DNA from: Latrodectus hesperus
Taxonomy: Eukaryota > Arthropoda > Arachnida > Araneae > Theridiidae
Direction: 5' to 3'
NCBI GenBank assembly: GCA_037975125.1
Contig: JAJQOW010000014.1
Coordinates: forward strand, 4,507,065 to 4,571,064
DNA: 64,000 bases
Part shown: positions 57,994 through 64,000 of the stretch, in pieces
Layout: every line of letters begins with the position of its first letter
How positions within the stretch are numbered: position 1 is the stretch's first letter
Position numbers and translations under genes: made by a program
The notes under the pieces: generated by a model
Seen by the model: only the letters and a program-made list of their open reading frames with translations
Database searches by the model: none
Told to the model about the DNA's origin: nothing

Positions 57994-58234
57994 TCTATGA
58001 TTTGCGATGTAGTCTGGCTTAACGCGTAGTTAACTTAAAATTACGTTTTTATCATCCTGACCCAAATCGAATGCATATCTGAAAGAATAAGGTAATTTTA
58101 AATTAAATGAAAGGCAATATCTAATTTCTTACTTCTGTAATTCCTGTATTTGCTTTAAAATTTAATAATAGTCTCCTTTTGCGATGCTGCTTACGTAGGG
58201 TAAATATTTTTTATTTTGCCTCTTTTTAATATGA

Positions 58235-61200
58235 TGTTGTTGTTGTTGCACCGGCATACTTCCCTGTACCTAGCCCTTAGATGGACTTTACCAGTTGGAT
58301 AGAAGCAGCCGGATGGAGTGATTTAGAAGCAGGGAGCAAGCAGATGATTCCCAAGACTTGACCTGCCACCCCCAGATTAGTTACCTCACCTGGAGGACAT
58401 TGTGGCCAGATTTAGTGTGCCCCGGCCGCCTTTAGCGAAAACAACGGAACAAGTTGCAAAAATATGTGGAGTTACACACTTACAGGAATACATAGAATTA
58501 CAAATGATGAGAATACAATGTGAAAGAATTACAAAGTATGAAAATACGAAGGATTACAAATAATGACTAAAAACACACTGAAAAAAAATTTGAAGAGGAG
58601 CTCATAAATTAAAAACATAAATTGAAAAGAGTCCATTAATATAGGTTGAAGCTGCTAATTGCTTAGTAAAGTCTAAGCACTTAGGCTAAGTACAGAAGTC
58701 CAAGTACTTAGGCTTGTGATATTAGCAGAGGAGGGTCAATGATGATTCTTCTTGGGCCACGTGAATAAACACTCTTGATTAATTAGGAAGTCCATTAGTT
58801 GGTTTAGTTTTCGTCTAGAGGTCTTGTTAGAGAGTACGGCTCGTTTCCAGTTAATAACCCACTGTTTTGCAGTGGTTGATAAATGCCACGTAGAAGTAAG
58901 TGGGCAGACCGTGAGATAATGTATTGGGTCTCCTTCGTTACCACAGGTACAATTTGGGGTGTCCGTTAGACCCACCCTGTAGAAGTAAGTAGGGAATGGG
59001 CCATGGCCGGTCATGAAAAGGATTTCATTCCTGGTCCAATTTAAAGATTTGATGGAAACTGTAGAGATAATTTCATGTACTAGACGACCAGTAGATGCGT
59101 TGGACCAGTTGTCCTAAAATTTCTCCTTGATCCAGTTCTGTAGAGTGTGCTTGACTGAGCAGCGTGGTAGGGGGATGTCTACATGATGGAGGGAAGAAGA
59201 GGCTGCCTCTTTTGCCTCCATGTCAGCTGCCTCATTACCCTCTATTCCAACATGAGCTTTGACCCATCGAAGTTGGATAGAAGGAAAGTCCAGCAGGTAA
59301 ATTTGAAGTGATCTGACGAGAGGGCTTGATGAAGATGGATTGCAGCTCGATTTGAGAGCTGCCTGGCTGTCAGACCAAATAGTGGCAATGGTGTTCTCTA
59401 GCGTGGTAAATTTGACTGCTTCGCCTATGGCCAAAACCTCGGCTTAGAAGACTGAGTTATCTTCTCTCAGCTCTGTTTTCCAGACATGCGTCTTTACTGA
59501 ATTTCTATCAGTTACAAAAGCTGAGCCGACCCCTTCTTCCAGCTTTGAAACATCTGTGAAAATTTGAAGGGATTCTGCTGGTGGCCATGACATCTGTGCA
59601 GTTTCTTTGACAGAGACTCTTTCACTCAGATTAAAGAGACCAGGGTGGAAGGAGTCAATGCTCATTTTATTTTCTAAATCTGATGGTGATGGGAGCGGTG
59701 GATCGAGACACTGAATTCCACCTCTGGTGAGTCGTATGTATTTTGCCTCTGCTTCTATTATCAGGTGCAAGGGAGGAAGGCCAGTAATTATCTGCAGAGC
59801 GGAGGTGGGTGTTGAGCGAAAAGCTCACGTGATACTAAGAAGAAACCTTTGTTGAATAGATAATAATTTTAGGGTCAATTTATTTGTTAACGAGGCTCCC
59901 CAGATTGCTGCTCCGTGGCAAAGCATTCTCTCGGTGACGTTCTTGTACAGTAAAATCCTGTTTTTCTGACTATAACCCCAGTAATTTCCAGCCAGTCTGC
60001 GAAGCTTCTCTTGAAGTAATTTAGCTTTGTTTCCTTGGGTAACAATATGTTCTTTATAATTCAGCTTCTTGTCCAAAATGACTCCCAGGAGTTTGATGGA
60101 CTTTGCCTTCTTCAATCTGTAGTCACCCCATAGGATTTGTGGACCACATTGGAGTTTAGCGACTGTTCAAGTTGTATTCAAGTTGTTCTTATTCAAGTTG
60201 TTCTTATCAGACCATGATTTGAAGTGAGTGACAGCTAGTGAGGCTACTCTGCCCAGTTTCTTTTCACTACAAGAGCCTATCACGAAAGTAAAGTCGTCTG
60301 CGAAGGCTTGCAAGTGGATATTGCTGCGCTGGTCGATTTCTTTCACTATTGTGGTCCAGTCTATTTTCAAAGGAGTATCGGCAACTAGATTCCACAGTAT
60401 CGGGCCACTGCAGGAACCTTGGGGACATCCCACTGTCTGGCTTCGAGTTGCAAGGCCAGCATTCGTAGGTAGTATAACAAGTCTGTCATTTAAATGGTTG
60501 ATTAGAAGCTTAGTGATGTTAGATGGGCTTCTGGTTTGACACAATTGTTTCTTTAGTTGAAGGTGATCAATATTATCAAAGGCACCTTTGATGTCTATGC
60601 TAATAACTGCTGTATGGAGTTTATCAATTCTGTTGTTCTGTATTTTGTTGGTAAGTAAGAGAAGGGCATCGTCTACAGATCGGCCTTGTCTGAAACCAAA
60701 CTGGAAGTCACTGAGGAGCCTGTTGGTTTCGAGATGGAAAGTGAAACGTTTCGTCGTCAATTTTTCTAATACCTTCCCAAGCGTGGGGAGGAGGGAAATT
60801 GGTCTGTAAGAGTCGATGCTGGATTTGTCCCTACCCTCCTTATGGAACAGAATTATAAGAGCAACCTTAAGCGAGGGAAGTAAGATAGCTCCAGACATTT
60901 ATTGAAGAAAAAGAGGAGAATATTTGGGAAAGACCTGTGGATAATTTGGATAACAATGTTATCAATTCCATCGTAAGCAGGGGCTTTGCCTTTTTTTAAT
61001 GAGTTGATGGTTCTTTCTATTTCATGGCTGCTGAATGGAACGTCATTGTTGGAGCTGATGGTGGGGTGGAAAGAATGGCTGGAAGTCGTCGGGAAAAGCC
61101 TTTCAAGAATATCTTGAGCTATGTTGAGTTCTGAACCCAAGGGGTTCTATGGCTGTCAACGAAGAGATATGCTGGTGGGACTGTCTTTTTGAAGACAACA

Positions 61201-62087
61201 TTGTATATTTTTCCATATGGGTCCTTGGCTGAGCTGCAAAATTCCTTCCATGTCTTCTTTTTTGCTAATCTGATTTGTTTGAAGTATGCGGCTCTTTTGG
61301 CCTTATATATCTTGTAATATTTCTCTTTTTCTGGAGAAGAAGAGGATTTACAACGCCTTCTCAGTGCTCTTAATTGTTTCCTTTCCATTTGGAGTGTTAG
61401 TGATCACCAGGTGGGAGTTCTGGTCTCATAGCTTTGAGTTATAATTTTAAAGCTGGAGAAGCAGCAGGAGGTAATAGCTTTCTGGAGAGAGATTGTTGCT
61501 CTTTCTAGATCTGCAGTGTTATTGCAAGTTGAAATTGTGTGGGAGAGGTCTGGAATAAGTGGTTTCAGAAGATGACAAAACTTTCCGTGGCCACTGAACT
61601 TCGTTTTAAAACGCTTAAACTGGAAGGTGGAAGTTTTGCAGTTAAGTGTAATCTTGATGTATTTGTGATCACTTAGGGTTTCCTCATCGAGCACCTCCCA
61701 AGTTGTGACATTCGCCATATTTGGGTTTGTAACCAGTGTAAGATCTGGCCAACCTTGTTGGTGTCTGTTGATGAATGTCGGTGGAGAGTATTGGGAATTT
61801 ATAAGGAAGAGGTTGTTTGCAAGGATGAAATCCAACACTTGCTTGCCCCTAGAATCTTCTGACGGATAGCCCCAGATAATACTATGCGCATTCAAGTCTG
61901 CTCCTATTAATGAATTCTCCGGATGGATAGACCGCAACACATTATCCAGCTCATCTAGGGTGATGGAAATGTCGGATAATTCTGCTGCTTGTGTTCCTCG
62001 AACCCGTGATGTCATAGAATAGAACATACTGACAGTATTAAGCACTGAATTGGGGGAACAAATTATGATAAATGAATATAATTTCAT
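58235..62087 (-). mobile_element. I/R1-group LINE with RNase H, 5'-truncated
   Basis: This is a 3.85-kb non-LTR retrotransposon on the minus strand. It runs from an endonuclease fragment through reverse transcriptase, RNase H and a C-terminal zinc knuckle to a 3' UTR of about 480 bp, which ends in CAACAACAACAACA (about 58,235-58,250). It begins inside the endonuclease, so the 5' end is missing. The upstream boundary near 62,050-62,087 is uncertain, and I could not find a clear target-site duplication. Compared with the BEL/Pao fossil it has few lesions, so it is much younger. Confidence 0.93.
58736..62087 (-). pseudogene. LINE polyprotein pseudogene (endonuclease-RT-RNase H)
   Basis: LINE proteins nick the target and copy RNA into it. 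In order on the minus strand, the C-terminal half of an APE-type endonuclease shows GADLNAHSIIWG and LSDHKYI (about 62,000-61,600). The reverse transcriptase shows KGKAPAYDGIDN, YRPISLLPTLGKVLEKL, DIKGAFDNIDH, GCPQGSCSGPILW and the catalytic AFADD (60,270-60,320). The RNase H shows IFTDVSKLEEG, WSDSQAAL and WVKAHVGIEGNEAAD. The C-terminal knuckle is CTCGNEGDPIHYLTVCP. I count single in-frame stops at about 61,404, 59,825, 59,444 and 59,114, and frame changes near 61,130, 60,878 and 60,150-60,190. The last coincides with a short tandem duplication of ttcaagttgttctta. Confidence 0.93.
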
Positions 62088-62252
62088 GAGAGATATATGT
62101 ACTAATATCTCATATAATTAAATTATTTTATGTATTATATTTCAATGCATCTGTTAATTATATTTTTAGGTTGCATTATCCAATTAAAGCTTAAGAACTT
62201 TTATTTTCACATCTTAATGTACAAACTATAAACGATTTCTATAAGTTATTGT

Positions 62253-62312
62253 TGTCGTGTGCCAGATAGACTAGCAATATGGGATGCGCTGCTTCACTTT
62301 TCCAACTGAAAT
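62253..62312 (-). mobile_element. SINE-like 3' tail fragment
   Basis: About 57 bp beginning tgtcgtgtgccag on the plus strand match the tail of the 6.3-kb SINE at roughly 80 per cent by eye, including gtgccag, tatgg, tgcgct and aactgaa. No tRNA-like head follows, so it is either a severely 5'-truncated SINE or the source sequence of that tail (for example the end of an LTR of the neighbouring gypsy element). Confidence 0.6.
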
Positions 62313-62921
62313 ACATTGTTATGAAACAAACAAACAAATAAATGACTCCAATTTTGAAACATACATATTTAATTAAAAAATGAACAAAATTTGCAAGGAG
62401 CCATGTATGGGTTCGCGACAATCTCTCTCGCCTGCTTCGCGTACAATGAGAGTCTCTCTGAAAATCTAAACAAAACAAAACAAAAAAAAACATAGGATCT
62501 TAAAATCGAAAGTGCCGATGGTGAGACATTACAGACTAAATTATTCCTTCCTTCCCCGGAGTTTTTTTTTTTTTCTTTTTCTCATTCTAAGGAAATCAAC
62601 CTGCAAATAAAAAAGAAAAAAAACACACACAAACAACAAAGAGCAAAATTTAGTATTACAGATAGCCCTGATCAATCGGACTCTGGCTGAAACACAAAAT
62701 TATATGGAATTATATAATATTAAATATAAAATAAAATTATATCAAAATAGCACAAAATAATTATCTAACACAACAGAATTTTCAACCTTAACTAAACTTA
62801 CAAATAGACACATTTTTATTATAAATAAACGTTTTTTTTATTATATACACATGTAACAACAATTGAAATTTGTATTAAAAAAACATTGTAATTTAATATC
62901 TGAAGAAAAAAAAGAAAATAA
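62313..62921. other. Non-coding spacer, possibly the 3' region of the gypsy element
   Basis: This stretch lies downstream (in minus-strand sense) of the Ty3/gypsy pol. It has a GC-richer block at 62,395-62,470 (tctctctcgcctgcttcgcg and neighbouring gagagtctctc) and several A-rich runs. It may hold the 3' untranslated part or an LTR, but the partner LTR lies outside the window, so this cannot be tested here. Confidence 0.4.
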
Positions 62922-64000
62922 TTAAGTTTGGTTATTCAGCATTCTACTGAGACTATCGGCATTCTGATGTAATTTGCCCTTTCTGTGAACAATATCAAAA
63001 TTTAGGCTTTGAAGTACCAAAGCCCACCTTAAAAGTCTGGGATTAGATCCTGTATGATGTTTTAACCAAACTAAAGGGTTATGATCAGTTTCGATAATAA
63101 ATTTATACTGACCATCTAAATAATATTTTAATTTAGTAACAGCAAAATTATTGCTGCACATTCCTTTTCTATAGTGCTATAATTTTTCTCAGATTTTGAA
63201 AATTTTTTACTCAGAAATAGGATAGGGTGTTCATTTTCATTTTGATCTCTCTGAGATAAAACTACATCTATTCCTAAGTTTGAGGCATCACATTGAATGA
63301 TAAATTGTTTTTGAAAGTCTGGACTGTAAAGTACAGGCTTCTTTATTAAAGTGTTCTTTAATTCTATGAATGCCTTTTCGCAGTTATTATTCCATATTAC
63401 AGTTCCTTTCTTGGACTCCCTTTTAACAGGTCGGATAAAGGCGCAGCAACTACCGAAAATTCTGGTATATACTTGCGATAGTACCCAACAAGACCTAGGA
63501 AAGCTCGTACTTCGGTTTTGCTTGAAGGACGTTCGAAATCGGTAATGGCTTTCACTTTAATATCACCTGGTGTTCTTTGACCTTGTCCTACAAAGTGTCC
63601 CAAATATTTAACACGAAGTTGAGCGAATTTGCACTTAAGGGGTTTTACAGTCAATTTCGCAAATCGAATCTTCTCCAGAACACATTTAAGATGTTGGATG
63701 TGATCAGACCAGGTAATTGAATATATAGCTATGTCATCTAAATAAGGCACAGCAAAATGTTCGCAATTTTTTAATAAATCAGCCATTAACTTACTGAAAT
63801 AGTAAGGAGCATTCTTCAAACCGAATGCCATTCTCAAAGGTTTATAAACACCAAATGTCGTCGTAAATGCAGCATATCTTTGAGCCTTAGGACTCAAAGG
63901 TATCTGCCAATAACCTCGTGTTAAGTCTAATAAAGATATGAACTTCGCTTTCGAAACGGATTCAACACGCTCTTCAATATTTGGTAATGGATAATATTGC
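62922..64000 (-). pseudogene. Ty3/gypsy pol fragment (RT and RNase H), runs off the window
   Basis: The reverse transcriptase copies element RNA and the RNase H removes it. The minus frame is open from the window edge (64,000) to 63,397. It shows LLDLTRGYWQIP, FGLKNAPYYFSKLM, the catalytic PYLDD (63,733-63,747), KCKFAQLRVKYLGH and RAFLGLVGYYRKYIPEFS. A frameshift near 63,405 separates this from the connection and RNase H start (QCDASNLGIDVVLSQ), and another near 63,155 from ETDHNPLVWLK, RLLRWALVLQ and HRKGKLHQNADSLSR. A stop at 62,922 follows only six residues after this last motif. No integrase follows. The 5' part lies outside the window. Confidence 0.93.

Noticed and set aside
60228..60809. 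Plus-strand frames of 103 and 73 residues
   Set aside because: They are antisense to the LINE reverse transcriptase.

Overview
The window is very AT-rich (A/T homopolymer-like stretches and long (AT)n tracts throughout), non-coding eukaryotic DNA that is built largely from transposable-element relics. I found no convincing host protein-coding gene, rRNA or free-standing tRNA gene. The mix of elements (Tc1-like, Tc3-like and mariner-like DNA transposons, a BEL/Pao fossil, a Ty3/gypsy pol fragment, an I/R1-type LINE with an RNase H domain, tRNA-derived SINEs, and very long dinucleotide arrays) points to an arthropod. The Tc1 transposase and the LINE C-terminal zinc-knuckle region most resemble copies I know from spider genomes, so an orb-weaver-like spider is my best guess; this is inference, not proof.

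Layout. 1-2.5 kb: featureless AT-rich DNA. 2.55-2.78 kb: a large imperfect palindrome. 2.93-4.37 kb: a Tc1-like transposon with terminal inverted repeats and a broken transposase on the minus strand. 4.9-14.4 kb: four long (AT)n arrays, two tRNA-derived SINEs (6.3 and 10.0 kb, both minus) and a 5'-truncated LINE tail (11.4 kb). 16.2-21.0 kb: a very old, heavily mutated BEL/Pao retroelement on the plus strand. 21-49 kb: mostly featureless AT-rich DNA, with two hAT-like MITEs in opposite orientation (29.8 and 37.2 kb), a tiny LINE tail with a clear target-site duplication (36.9 kb), a mariner-like relic (41.7 kb), a 382-bp tandem duplication (44.3 kb) and a 57-bp tandem duplication (48.6 kb). 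49.7-51.0 kb: a 1.28-kb element of unknown class with near-perfect termini and a 6-bp target-site duplication. 51.3-51.85 kb: an insertion with a 13-bp target-site duplication and a CAA-rich tail. 52.4-52.7 kb: three copies of a 100-bp tandem repeat. 53.7-55.0 kb: microsatellites. 55.0-64.0 kb: an almost continuous run of elements: a second mariner-like relic (minus), a Tc3-like transposon with IR/DR-type ends (plus), a 3.8-kb LINE (minus), a SINE-like tail and the 3' part of a Ty3/gypsy pol (minus) that runs off the window.

The elements do not form an operon or pathway. They are independent insertions, and every transposase or polymerase frame I could trace is interrupted, except the short gypsy RT segment that reaches the window edge. 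I did not find a new functional system. The most interesting unexplained object is the 49,731-51,014 element, which has well preserved ends but no recognisable transposase.
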